The notes beneath the pieces are model-generated. The model saw nothing but the letters and a program-made list of their open reading frames with translations, did not search any database and had not been told where the DNA came from. Positions 43,073-51,437 of a DNA stretch of 64,000 nucleotides are shown one piece after another. Position 1 is the first letter of the stretch. Every line of letters starts with the position of its first letter. Source of the DNA: Mucilaginibacter sp. (GTDB taxonomy: Bacteria > Bacteroidota > Bacteroidia > Sphingobacteriales > Sphingobacteriaceae); the NCBI GenBank assembly GCA_028288025.1, contig JAQBOM010000003.1:186001-250000 (forward strand). Reading direction: 5' to 3'. The position numbers were made by a program, and so were the translations under genes.

Positions 43073-44260
43073 TTGATTAATAATAAAAAGAACATAGCCA
43101 TTCTTGGCTCGACAGGCAGTATTGGGACGCAGGCATTGGAAGTGATCAAAGGCAATAAAGATTTATTTCAGGTCTTTTTGCTTACCGCACAATCAAATGC
43201 TGACTTGCTTATACAGCAGGCGCTAGAGTTTTTACCTGCGTACGCCATTATCTGCGATAACAGCAAATATCTTTACGTTAAACAGGCGCTTGCCCATACA
43301 ACAGTCAACGTATTGGCGGGGATCGAAGCAATTATCGATACGGTTGCAGACCCCGATATTCATATGGTGCTAACCGCTATGGTTGGATTTGCTGGTTTGG
43401 AGCCTACTATAGCTGCCATACAAGCCGGAAAGGATATTGCACTGGCCAATAAAGAAACACTTGTAGTAGCAGGGGAACTGGTAACCGGGCTGGCAAAAAA
43501 ACACGGTGTAAAAATTTTACCGGTTGATTCGGAACATTCTGCCATATTTCAATGCCTTGCCGGCGAAGAGGGTAATGCAGTTGAAAAAATCATACTTACT
43601 GCGTCAGGCGGGCCGTTTCGCGGGAAGGATTTAGATTTTTTGGCAGCCGTTACAAAGGAAGATGCACTAAAACATCCAAACTGGGTGATGGGCGCTAAAA
43701 TAACCATTGACTCTGCATCGTTAATGAATAAGGGCCTGGAAGTAATAGAAGCAAAATGGCTGTTTGATCTGGATGCCTCGCAGATCGATGTAATTGTTCA
43801 TCCGCAATCCATTATTCATTCGCTGGTTCAATTCGAGGACGGATCGCTGAAAGCACAAATGGGCTTGCCGGATATGAAACTGCCGATACAGTACGCACTC
43901 TCATATCCCAAAAGATTAAAAAACAATTTCAAACGGTTCGACTTTATTAATTACCCGCACCTTACGTTCGAAAAGCCGGATAAAAATACATTCCGCAACC
44001 TTGACCTGGCATTTGAGGCGTTGAAGCAAGGAGGCAATATGCCATGCATCATTAATGCGGCCAACGAAGTTGCAGTGGCAGGTTTTTTAAGTAAAAACAT
44101 AAGCTTTTTAGCTATGAGCACGGTTATTGAACAGTGCATGCAACAAATGGCCTACAAAAAGCATCCTGCTTTAGCAGACTATTTGAATACTGATAAAGAA
44201 ACGCGCATCTTTGCGCAAAATTTAATACAAAAAATGCCGTTACAGGCATTACAATTTTAA
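43073..44260 (+). CDS. dxr: 1-deoxy-D-xylulose 5-phosphate reductoisomerase
   Basis: Makes MEP from DXP in isoprenoid synthesis using NADPH. The 395-residue protein has the NADPH motif AILGSTGSIGTQALEV, DIALANKETLVVAGELV, the metal and substrate residues in LPVDSEHSAIFQ and ILTASGGPFRG, PNWVMGAKITIDSASLMNKGLEVIEA, and VIVHPQSIIHSLVQFEDGS. No ATG is available before the Rossmann motif; the start is TTG at 43073, 20 bases after the inverted repeat. It is followed seven bases later by rseP. Confidence 0.96.
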   Translation: MINNKKNIAILGSTGSIGTQALEVIKGNKDLFQVFLLTAQSNADLLIQQALEFLPAYAIICDNSKYLYVKQALAHTTVNVLAGIEAIIDTVADPDIHMVLTAMVGFAGLEPTIAAIQAGKDIALANKETLVVAGELVTGLAKKHGVKILPVDSEHSAIFQCLAGEEGNAVEKIILTASGGPFRGKDLDFLAAVTKEDALKHPNWVMGAKITIDSASLMNKGLEVIEAKWLFDLDASQIDVIVHPQSIIHSLVQFEDGSLKAQMGLPDMKLPIQYALSYPKRLKNNFKRFDFINYPHLTFEKPDKNTFRNLDLAFEALKQGGNMPCIINAANEVAVAGFLSKNISFLAMSTVIEQCMQQMAYKKHPALADYLNTDKETRIFAQNLIQKMPLQALQF

Positions 44261-44267
44261 GTGATAT

Positions 44268-45623
44268 ATGAGTATAGTGATAATGGTGGGCCAGTTAATC
44301 CTGGGTCTTTCGATTTTAGTAATTCTGCACGAACTTGGACATTTTTTAGCGGCGCGCGCCTTCGGGATCAAAGTAGAGAAATTCTACCTGTTTTTTGACG
44401 CATGGGGCATAAGCCTGTTTAAATTTAACTATAAAGGGGTTGAATATGGTATTGGCTGGCTTCCGCTGGGAGGCTATGTGAAGATTGCCGGGATGATCGA
44501 TGAGTCGATGGATACCGATCAGCTTGCAGGCCCGCCACAGCCCTGGGAATTCCGGTCAAAACCCGCATGGCAACGTTTGATTGTTATGTTGGGCGGTATA
44601 ACCGTAAATATTTTGCTGGGGATACTTATTTTTTGGGTGCTTACCATTAAATACGGCGAAACCTATATCCCCAATTCCGAAATCAAATACGGTATAGTAC
44701 CGGGAAAAATTGGCTTAAAGATAGGGCTTCAGCCCGGCGATAAAATAACTGCGATTAATGGCCAGCCGGTAGTACGTTTTGACGAATTGACCAGTCCGAA
44801 AGTTTTATTAGGCAATTCCGATCTTACCGTTTTACGCGGCGATCAGACTTTGCATGTTAAGGTTCCCGGGAATATAATTAATGATCTTTCTGACTATGCT
44901 GGTGTAGAGCAATTTATCAGTCGGTTACCACGCTCGAAGTTTGTTATTGATTCTGTAGTACCAAATAGCTACGCTTCCGTAGCTGGGCTGCGTAAGGGCG
45001 ACAGCATAACAGCTGTAAACGGTACTAAAATCCAGTTTTTTGACCAGTTGCAGTCCGAATTAAAAAAAGATGCAAATAAGACGGCAACACTTGAGGTGAA
45101 ACGGAATAATGCGATTACACAGGTTACTACCAGTGTAAACAAAGACGGCACCCTTGGTTTTAAAGACGGCAGAACAGGAATTGCAGCCAATTTCTCTGAA
45201 CCAAAACTGAAACGGTTAACTTTTGGCTTCTTTGGCTCATTTCCTGTTGGCGCAACAAAAGCATGGGGTAATTTTACCGACAATGCAAAAGGCTTAGGTA
45301 AAGTTTTTAAAGGCGAAGTTAAGTTTAACAAAGCTGTTGGCGGCCCGGTGGCTATTGCCAACATGTTCGGCTCGCATATCGACTGGGTGCGTTTCTGGGG
45401 CTTGGTTGGCTTCTTGTCTATGGTACTGGCATTAACCAACTTGTTGCCTATCCCGGCGCTTGATGGCGGTCATGCGGTATTTCTAATTATCGAAATGATC
45501 AAAGGCAAACCGCTTAGCGATAAATTTTTAGAACGCGCGCAAATAGTAGGCTTCGTGATACTGATAACCCTGATGGTATTTGTATTCGGAAATGATATTG
45601 TGAAACAGGTAATGAAGAAATAG
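44268..45623 (+). CDS. rseP: RseP-type intramembrane site-2 protease
   Basis: Inner-membrane zinc protease that cuts anti-sigma factors and leftover signal peptides within the membrane. The HExxH motif is at residues 21-25 (ILHELGHFLAAR) in the first membrane segment; the C-terminal third ligand motif is LLPIPALDGGHAVF. Two PDZ-like domains lie between (around 135-215 and 220-310; LQPGDKITAINGQPV and LRKGDSITAVNGTKI). The 451-residue length is normal. It is coupled to dxr, an arrangement common in Bacteroidota, and ends at a perfect terminator. Confidence 0.95.
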   Translation: MSIVIMVGQLILGLSILVILHELGHFLAARAFGIKVEKFYLFFDAWGISLFKFNYKGVEYGIGWLPLGGYVKIAGMIDESMDTDQLAGPPQPWEFRSKPAWQRLIVMLGGITVNILLGILIFWVLTIKYGETYIPNSEIKYGIVPGKIGLKIGLQPGDKITAINGQPVVRFDELTSPKVLLGNSDLTVLRGDQTLHVKVPGNIINDLSDYAGVEQFISRLPRSKFVIDSVVPNSYASVAGLRKGDSITAVNGTKIQFFDQLQSELKKDANKTATLEVKRNNAITQVTTSVNKDGTLGFKDGRTGIAANFSEPKLKRLTFGFFGSFPVGATKAWGNFTDNAKGLGKVFKGEVKFNKAVGGPVAIANMFGSHIDWVRFWGLVGFLSMVLALTNLLPIPALDGGHAVFLIIEMIKGKPLSDKFLERAQIVGFVILITLMVFVFGNDIVKQVMKK

Positions 45624-45650
45624 GCGAAACTGTTTCTTCAGAAACATATA

Positions 45651-45681
45651 AAAAAATGCCCCAATTTTCGGGGCATTTTTT
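45651..45681. terminator. Bidirectional terminator between rseP and DUF4199
   Basis: AAAAAATGCCCC (45651-45662) and GGGGCATTTTTT (45670-45681) form a perfect 12-bp stem with a seven-base loop. A and T runs on both sides let it stop transcripts from both converging genes. Confidence 0.93.
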
Positions 45682-45699
45682 TATACAAATTATTAAAAT

Positions 45700-46254
45700 T
45701 TATACGGCAGGGTCAGCATTTGGGGCGGAGCCACGTTCAATGTCTTCGATGGTAGGCTCCTTTTTAAAAATGGCTGCGCCGATCAATGCGATTATCGCGC
45801 CACAAATAGCCAAACCAATTGCAGCAACAAATGCCCCGATTATAGGCCCATATTTTTTTCCTATTTCGTTTGCCTTATCAATTTGTTCACTCGACAAGCC
45901 TTGTTCTTTAAACTTATCCTGTTGAGAAGCAATTGATTGTTCTAATATTTGGGGGCTTAAAAATGTCAGGTATATAAAAATAAAAACCGCAAGCATTAAC
46001 CCACCAAAAACAGCATACCGGAAACCGGCTGAAAAACCCTGGCCAAATGTAATAAAGCCTCCGAGCTGGTCTTTATACTCCTTTTGTGCCAAAAGTAAGA
46101 AAGCTATAAAAGGGATATAAGAGATATATTTCACCCCTGAATTTTGATCAACATTCAAAAGTTGAAACAAATACGTGATCACTATTGAGGTTATTACATA
46201 AATAATAGCCCATTTGGTGGCCACCTTGGTTGCATTTGGTATTACATTTTCCAT
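45700..46254 (-). CDS. DUF4199 family membrane protein
   Basis: Small polytopic membrane protein of 184 residues with about four hydrophobic segments (around 13-33, 40-58, 70-100 and 137-163). The order of helices and the segment LGGFITFGQGFSAGFRYAVFGG fit DUF4199, a family found almost only in Bacteroidota with unknown function. Its C-terminus is short and acidic. It lies 18 bases after an acidic protein gene and a dihydroorotase homologue on the same strand; DUF4199 genes are often close to pyrC-like and glycosyltransferase genes in this group. Confidence 0.88.
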   Translation of the reverse strand: MENVIPNATKVATKWAIIYVITSIVITYLFQLLNVDQNSGVKYISYIPFIAFLLLAQKEYKDQLGGFITFGQGFSAGFRYAVFGGLMLAVFIFIYLTFLSPQILEQSIASQQDKFKEQGLSSEQIDKANEIGKKYGPIIGAFVAAIGLAICGAIIALIGAAIFKKEPTIEDIERGSAPNADPAV

Positions 46255-46272
46255 TGTTATTGGGTTTAGGTT

Positions 46273-46941
46273 TTATTTAAAGTTAAGCAATATTTCTAAT
46301 ACTGCCATATCAAATGTTTTATCTACCGCCTTATCAGCAATCGCATTTTTTTCTTCAGCAGATGGATTGATATTCTGGAAAAAGCACATCATCGGGTAAA
46401 ACAGTTCCTTTAACTCCGAGTCTTCAGGCAGTTTCGATGCTACCTTGCTAATTTCGTCCACCGGGCTATCCATTAATACCTGGTGAGCTATTACAGGTTC
46501 GTAAATCCGGTACTCATCCTGGAACTCGTCTTCATCCACCAGCAAAAACTCCTTCAGATAATCCTCCAGTTCGGGCTCAATATCTTCATCTTCACATTCG
46601 TTAAGATAAAGCAGCAGGTTCAACAGTTCCGTTCCCCTATCTAGTGTTTGCTCTTCAATATCTTCCCATTCCGGCGTATCCAGGTAATCTTCTTCAAGTT
46701 TTTTAACATCTGCGCTAAAGAAATTAATCATCAGCAGATCAAAAAACACTTCGCGCAAGCTATCAAGGTGTGGATGATTATCGAAAACCCCATCAAGCAG
46801 ATCAACCTTGGTTAAAAAATCCTTATCCGATGCAAATACATCTTCAAATTCCTTGGTTAGCGATTTAGCATCAAAGTTGCCGTATGTTGAAAATGCTGCC
46901 AAACCGGCATTAATGGCGGACCTTACTTTTGGGTCGATCAT
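46273..46941 (-). CDS. Hypothetical acidic cytoplasmic protein
   Basis: Protein of 222 residues, strongly acidic (runs such as ECEDEDIEPELEDYLKEF and LLVDEDEFQDEY), with no signal peptide or membrane segment and mostly helical-looking sequence. I do not recognise a family. It starts eight bases after the dihydroorotase homologue gene and is followed 18 bases later by DUF4199, so it is in one operon with both. It may be a binding partner or a small chaperone-like protein; this is not testable from sequence. Confidence 0.78.
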   Translation of the reverse strand: MIDPKVRSAINAGLAAFSTYGNFDAKSLTKEFEDVFASDKDFLTKVDLLDGVFDNHPHLDSLREVFFDLLMINFFSADVKKLEEDYLDTPEWEDIEEQTLDRGTELLNLLLYLNECEDEDIEPELEDYLKEFLLVDEDEFQDEYRIYEPVIAHQVLMDSPVDEISKVASKLPEDSELKELFYPMMCFFQNINPSAEEKNAIADKAVDKTFDMAVLEILLNFK

Positions 46942-46949
46942 GATTTATT

Positions 46950-48200
46950 TTATTTGTAGAGATGGTTATTGTTAATCGTTAAAAGCACCCTTCCTTTTAA
47001 ATACTGCCCGATGAAAGGCGAATTGCACGATTTCGACCGGTTATTTCTGGTACTATACTCCCACTCCTCATCTTTATCGAAAAGAACGAGGTTAGCCAAC
47101 TGCCCCTCGGCTATAACCGGGATATCTATGTTTAATATTTCGCGCGGACTGATCGCCATTTTTTGAACGATCAGGTTAATATCCAGTCCGGCTTTTATTG
47201 CGAGGGAAAACGCAGTCTGTAAACCTATCATACCATACTCAGCCACTTCAAATTCCACGTCCTTAAATTCTATCTCGTGTGGTGTATGCTGCGAAACAAT
47301 AGCATCTATGGTTCCGTCTTTCAGTCCTGCGATCAGTGCATCTACGTCGTCCTGAGTGCGCAAAGGCGGTTTAACTTTGTATTGGCTATCGAAACCGGTT
47401 AGTGCTTCATCAGTAAGCACCAGGTGGTGTGCAGCTACGTCGCAGGTTACCTCAAGCCCCTTGCGTTTGGCTTCCCGTATCAGCTCCACCGAGCGTACGG
47501 TTGAAATGGTGCTGAAATGGATCTTTGAAACGGTATACTCGGCCAGGTAAAGGTCGCGGGCTATCATTAGTTCTTCTGCCAGCGACGGAATGCCTTTCAT
47601 GCCCATCAACGTGCTTATCTCGCCTTCGTTAATTTTAGCCTTGCCGGCGATCGCAGTATCCTCGGGATACGAGAAAACCATAGCATCGAATCCCTGGGCG
47701 TATAATAGCGCACGCTCCATAAGCCCTGCATCCTGCACCGGGCGGTTGCCATCCGTAAACGCTTTTGCGCCGCTCAGGTACATATCATACATTTCTGCCA
47801 GGTCCTTACCTTCCCGTTTGTGGGATATAGCACCTAAAGGATAAACGTCCACCAGATTTTTTTGGGCCCGGTTTAGTAAATATTCGATTTCGGCTTTGGA
47901 ATGCACCGGCGGTGTCGTATTCGGCATCAATGCCACCCCTGTGAAGCCCCCGGCTGCCGCCGCCCTTGTTCCTGTATAAAGATCTTCCTTGGTTTCCAAT
48001 CCCAGCTCCCCGATATTGCAGTTCAGGTCAAAAAACCCCGGGGAAACACTTTTGCCTTCTGCATCCACCACATCGCCATCAGCGTCAATTTGGCTGGCTA
48101 TCCGGGTGATAACACCTTTTTCAATTAAAATATCTGCAGTTTGCTGGTCAAAGGGCGAGTTTGGGTCAATAATGGTTGCGGATTTGATAAGCAAATTCAT
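46950..48200 (-). CDS. Dihydroorotase homologue lacking metal ligands
   Basis: Class I dihydroorotase-like protein of 416 residues. The fold is clear: SPGFFDLN at the strand-1 end, ETKEDLYTGTRAAAAGGFTGVALMPNT (PNT motif), IHFSTISTVRSVELIR, CDVAAHHLVLTDEAL and YGMIGLQTAFSLA. But the metal site is largely gone: the DxHxH motif reads D58-L-N60-C-N62, the HAED-type histidine is Y178, and the catalytic aspartate of ATDHAPH is Q304 (SQHTPH). H228 and H258 remain. It is therefore probably inactive as a dihydroorotase and may be a non-catalytic partner such as the pseudo-DHO subunits that hold aspartate transcarbamoylase together. It starts an operon with two small genes. Confidence 0.85.
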   Translation of the reverse strand: MNLLIKSATIIDPNSPFDQQTADILIEKGVITRIASQIDADGDVVDAEGKSVSPGFFDLNCNIGELGLETKEDLYTGTRAAAAGGFTGVALMPNTTPPVHSKAEIEYLLNRAQKNLVDVYPLGAISHKREGKDLAEMYDMYLSGAKAFTDGNRPVQDAGLMERALLYAQGFDAMVFSYPEDTAIAGKAKINEGEISTLMGMKGIPSLAEELMIARDLYLAEYTVSKIHFSTISTVRSVELIREAKRKGLEVTCDVAAHHLVLTDEALTGFDSQYKVKPPLRTQDDVDALIAGLKDGTIDAIVSQHTPHEIEFKDVEFEVAEYGMIGLQTAFSLAIKAGLDINLIVQKMAISPREILNIDIPVIAEGQLANLVLFDKDEEWEYSTRNNRSKSCNSPFIGQYLKGRVLLTINNNHLYK

Positions 48201-48230
48201 TTGCGCTGCTTTAGGTGGGTTTTGTATCCG

Positions 48231-50282
48231 TTATACCGGTTGCGAAATTGGTTGATTACTAGTTTTATAGTACCTGATCAATGCTATTTCCGCGCCCAGG
48301 AAGAATAATGCCAAAATTATACAAAGTTTCCATAATTGTACGCCGAAATTTATTTCGGTCACTGCGTCTCTTAATGAGCCTTTCCCGGTTTGTAAAACCG
48401 GCGACGCCTGCGGCATTAATTTGCCGAGTTCGGCGCTGCTCAAATAACTCAGGTCCGATTCGCTCCGGTTATCATTAAATGCAAAAACCGCCACTGTGCT
48501 ATCCTGTTTTTTCAGATCATATAAGCCCGTTTCGTGCACTTGATCCGCTATATAAAGCAGGCTATTTCCTTCGCGTTGCTTGGCATTGGCTATAACGCTT
48601 TGATTTCCTTTTACCAGTTTCAATAATTGCTTGCCGCTGATTTGTACCGGAACAGTTTCAATGGTTTGATCGCGGCCCAACGTATAAAACAATGGCTGGT
48701 CATGCCCGCTAAGCAACCCGATCCTGAACATCACCGGCACAAACAACGCATGCCGGGGCAGATTGCTAAAATCTTCATTAAGTGCCACCGCCGAAACGTA
48801 CACCGTTCCCCTTCCGCTAATATAGCCCGCCCAAAACGGCTGTCCCGGCAACGATATTAAGCTTTCGGCCCGGTTATTTGCCGAAGTGCTCAACTGGTAA
48901 TATTTATTCACAGCCGGCAGGTCAGGATTTTGGGGGAAGCTTTCAAAAATATTCTTAAATATCCGGCTTTGCAGGTTAATGCCCGATACTTTAGTGGCTT
49001 CGGCTACCAGCTTTACCGGGTAGGCCGCGTTCATCGGCTGCAGAAACGATTGGTAACTGTTTAAATCTGCATCCGCCGAGGGAAAAACAATCAACGTGCC
49101 GCCTTTGCTTACATAGGCCTTCAACTGTTGCGCCAGCCCGGTTGATATGGCCTTGACATCACTCAACACGATCAACGGGTAACTATTCAATGCCGCATAA
49201 TCTACATTGCCATCGGCAACACGTTTGGCCGAAAAAAAGGCATCGGCGGCAAACACGGCTTTTAAATAAGGGTTTGATGTTCCGCCGTCAATTAGCAGCA
49301 CGGGCATTTGCTGTTGCACGTTAAACGAAAAATAAAACTGGTTATCAAAGGTCACGGGGTTGTCCTGTAAAGTTATCCCGGCGCGTTGCCAGCCGGGCTG
49401 CAAACCCGAAAATACCAGGGTATCATATTGTACCGAGCGCGCCTTCAAAGTGTAGCTTCCCTGCGCTTTTTGCGTACCGTTGATCAGCAGCTTAAGTGGG
49501 ATTTTTTCAGCCGTTTCGTCTGCGTAGTTGTGCAACCTTACCACCAGCTTTTCGCTTTCGCCGGGGCGGTGTACCGCACTGAGCAGGGCGACCGAATCGA
49601 CAGCCACATTGGGCAGCGCGTTGGCCCTAAGCTGTACCAGGCTGACACGTACGTTTGTATCAGCTTTTACCGGCTGTGTACCGACCATATTTTTTTGAAA
49701 GTCAGAGATAATATAGACCGACCGCAGCAAATTTTTATGCATATCCAACAAGCTTTGTTGCCGGTCGATGATCTGCCGCAGGCTACGGCTTTGCGGACTG
49801 ATCTTTACCGCATCAACCGCATCGGTAAATTCATCGCGATTTAGCATGCGTTGATGTTTGCCTTCAAAATCCTGCGTAAGTAGCTGGAAACTATCGTTAA
49901 TGCCGTAAGCCGAAACTATTTCCTTTGCCCGTCGTTTAGCCTCGTCGAGCAGCGTGCCTTCCCTGTTGAGGGTTTGCATGGAGTACGAATTATCAACAAA
50001 AATGCTTATCGCGTGGTGCTTGCCCGCGCTGGCAGCGTTTTGTCCGGGGATATACGGTTTGGCAAATGCCAGTACCAAAAATGCCAGCGCCAGCATCCGG
50101 GCCGCCAGTATCAAACGCTCCTTTAAATTTCTGCGGTGCGACTGCTTCTCCTGTATCTCCCGCAAAAATTGCACATTGCTGAAATACACCTTATGGTACC
50201 TGCGGAAATTAAATAAATGAATAAGTACCGGTATGGCAAGTGTAAATAATGCAAAAAGAAAAGCAGGATATAGAAAATGCAT
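48231..50282 (-). CDS. BatA/vWA domain membrane protein
   Basis: Inner-membrane protein of 683 residues. The N-terminal BatA segment (MHFLYPAFLFALFTLAIPVL, LIHLFNFRRYHKVYFSNVQF) and a second membrane segment around 57-75 are followed by a von Willebrand A domain with the MIDAS motif D97-N-S-Y-S (SIFVDNSYSMQ), a long beta-rich middle part, and a final membrane segment near residue 660. Related Bat proteins are linked to aerotolerance and MoxR complexes in Bacteroidota, but the role here is open. The start ATG at 50282 is chosen: a longer frame to 50600 only translates repeat DNA. Confidence 0.9.
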   Translation of the reverse strand: MHFLYPAFLFALFTLAIPVLIHLFNFRRYHKVYFSNVQFLREIQEKQSHRRNLKERLILAARMLALAFLVLAFAKPYIPGQNAASAGKHHAISIFVDNSYSMQTLNREGTLLDEAKRRAKEIVSAYGINDSFQLLTQDFEGKHQRMLNRDEFTDAVDAVKISPQSRSLRQIIDRQQSLLDMHKNLLRSVYIISDFQKNMVGTQPVKADTNVRVSLVQLRANALPNVAVDSVALLSAVHRPGESEKLVVRLHNYADETAEKIPLKLLINGTQKAQGSYTLKARSVQYDTLVFSGLQPGWQRAGITLQDNPVTFDNQFYFSFNVQQQMPVLLIDGGTSNPYLKAVFAADAFFSAKRVADGNVDYAALNSYPLIVLSDVKAISTGLAQQLKAYVSKGGTLIVFPSADADLNSYQSFLQPMNAAYPVKLVAEATKVSGINLQSRIFKNIFESFPQNPDLPAVNKYYQLSTSANNRAESLISLPGQPFWAGYISGRGTVYVSAVALNEDFSNLPRHALFVPVMFRIGLLSGHDQPLFYTLGRDQTIETVPVQISGKQLLKLVKGNQSVIANAKQREGNSLLYIADQVHETGLYDLKKQDSTVAVFAFNDNRSESDLSYLSSAELGKLMPQASPVLQTGKGSLRDAVTEINFGVQLWKLCIILALFFLGAEIALIRYYKTSNQPISQPV

Positions 50283-50410
50283 GCTTAGATGTGCGATAGT
50301 GCAAATGTGCAAATTAATGCGCAAATGTTTAGAAGTGCAGATGATTAAATGAACGATTGTCAATTCAAACAATCTGCACATTTGCACATCTAAAATCTGC
50401 ACATCTACAA
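50283..50410. repeat. Palindromic intergenic array, TGCAGATGTGCAAAT word
   Basis: Left arm GCTTAGATGTGCGATAGTGC, AAATGTGCAAATTAATGCGC, AAATGTTTAGAAGTGCAGAT (50283-50342); right arm ATCTGCACATTTGCACATCT, AAAATCTGCACATCTACAAC (50371-50410). It shares its words with 39628-39773. It occupies the first part of the 348-base gap between the BatA and DUF72 genes; the second part holds the iteron element. Confidence 0.75.
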
Positions 50411-50440
50411 CTGTTCCAATTTTTAAACACTGTCGCGTCC

Positions 50441-50557
50441 TGACAAAAGTTGTCACCTGGTTCAGGTGTACCACCCGGTACACCTGAACACACCTGGTAC
50501 ACCTGAACACACCTGGTACATCTGAACACACCTGGTACACTGACAAAACTGATACAC
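50441..50557. repeat. 19-bp iteron element, copy 2
   Basis: In plus orientation: TGACAAAAGTTGTCACCTGG, a lead-in palindrome GGTGTACCACCCGGTACACC (50465-50484), then 19-base units at 50477, 50496 and 50515 (GGTACACCTGAACACACCT) and a border TGACAAAA (50541-50548). It is the inverse of the copy at 19741-19857. The rest of the gap to 50630 holds no gene. Confidence 0.82.
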
Positions 50558-50630
50558 CTTCGGTTAATAAATTAACCGTAGCTAAAAACAAATTGCTCAT
50601 CCTGCTATTTATTCAGAAAACCTGATCAAA

Positions 50631-51353
50631 ATGATTGACTGGCATATTGGCTGTTCGGGGTTTCATTATAAGCATTGGAGGGGATCGTTTTACCCCGAAG
50701 ATTTGCCGCAGCGAAAATGGTTTGATTTTTACTGTGGGCACTTCCGCACGCTCGAGCTCAATGTTACATTCTACCGTTTCCCGCAGTTATCCTTTTTACA
50801 AAACTGGCATCAGCAAAGCCCCGCCGACTTCCGGTTTTCGGTAAAGGCGCCCCGCGCCATCACTCATTATAAAAAATTCCTCAACTCAGCTGATATGCTC
50901 ACCAGTTTTTATGATACCATAAACAACGGTCTGCAGGAAAAACTAGGGCCGGTGCTGTTTCAGCTGCCGCCAAATTTTATGTACGCGCCCGAACGGCTTG
51001 AGCGTATTATAACCGCTGTAAACCCGCATTTCAAAAATGTAATTGAATTCAGGCATCCCGGCTGGTGGTGTGAAGATGTATATAAGCTGCTCGCTGAACA
51101 CGGTATTACCTTTTGCGGCATGAGCCATCCGTCCCTGCCGGATGATATCGTGCAAAACAACGATCTGCTTTATTATCGCTTTCATGGCGTGCCCAACCTG
51201 TATAGTTCGCCCTACTCTACTGCTGATCTGCAAAAGGTGGTGGATACAGTTAAACAGAGTAAAATAACCAAAGAGGCCTGGTTTTATTTTAATAATGATG
51301 TGAATACGTCAGCTATTGGCAATGCAAAGGAAATGGTGGGGATGGTTTGTTGA
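50631..51353 (+). CDS. DUF72 family protein
   Basis: TIM-barrel protein of 240 residues of the widespread DUF72 (YecE) family, whose function is not settled. It has the typical N-terminal IGCSGFHYKHWRGSFYPEDLP, FYCGHFRTLELNVTFYRFP, FRFSVKAPRAITHYKKF, GPVLFQLPPNF, EFRHPGWW and YYRFHGVPNLYSSPYS, and the C-terminal FYFNNDVNTSAIGNAKEM. The start ATG at 50631 is followed by the standard family N-terminus. It stands alone on the plus strand between two minus-strand genes. Confidence 0.93.
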   Translation: MIDWHIGCSGFHYKHWRGSFYPEDLPQRKWFDFYCGHFRTLELNVTFYRFPQLSFLQNWHQQSPADFRFSVKAPRAITHYKKFLNSADMLTSFYDTINNGLQEKLGPVLFQLPPNFMYAPERLERIITAVNPHFKNVIEFRHPGWWCEDVYKLLAEHGITFCGMSHPSLPDDIVQNNDLLYYRFHGVPNLYSSPYSTADLQKVVDTVKQSKITKEAWFYFNNDVNTSAIGNAKEMVGMVC

Positions 51354-51370
51354 TTAAAGCGCTTAACGCT

Positions 51371-51422
51371 GTCCGAAGTCTCCGACTTCGGATGCACAAT
51401 GCCTGTAGTCTACGACTATAGC
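51371..51422. repeat. Paired short palindromes between DUF72 and lipoprotein genes
   Basis: GTCCGAAGTCTCCGACTTCG (51371-51390) is a perfect hairpin CCGAAGTC/GACTTCGG, followed at 51404-51422 by the related TGTAGTCTACGACTATAGC. Both have the pattern AGTCT-C/A-CGACT and look like variants of one unit. They lie between converging genes and could end transcription. Confidence 0.65.
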
Positions 51423-51437
51423 TTATAATACAAATAA

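Noticed and set aside
50283..50600. A 106-residue N-terminal extension of the BatA protein
   Set aside because: The extension is translated repeat DNA (iteron and TGCAGATG arrays). The standard BatA N-terminus MHFLYPAFLFAL starts at 50282.
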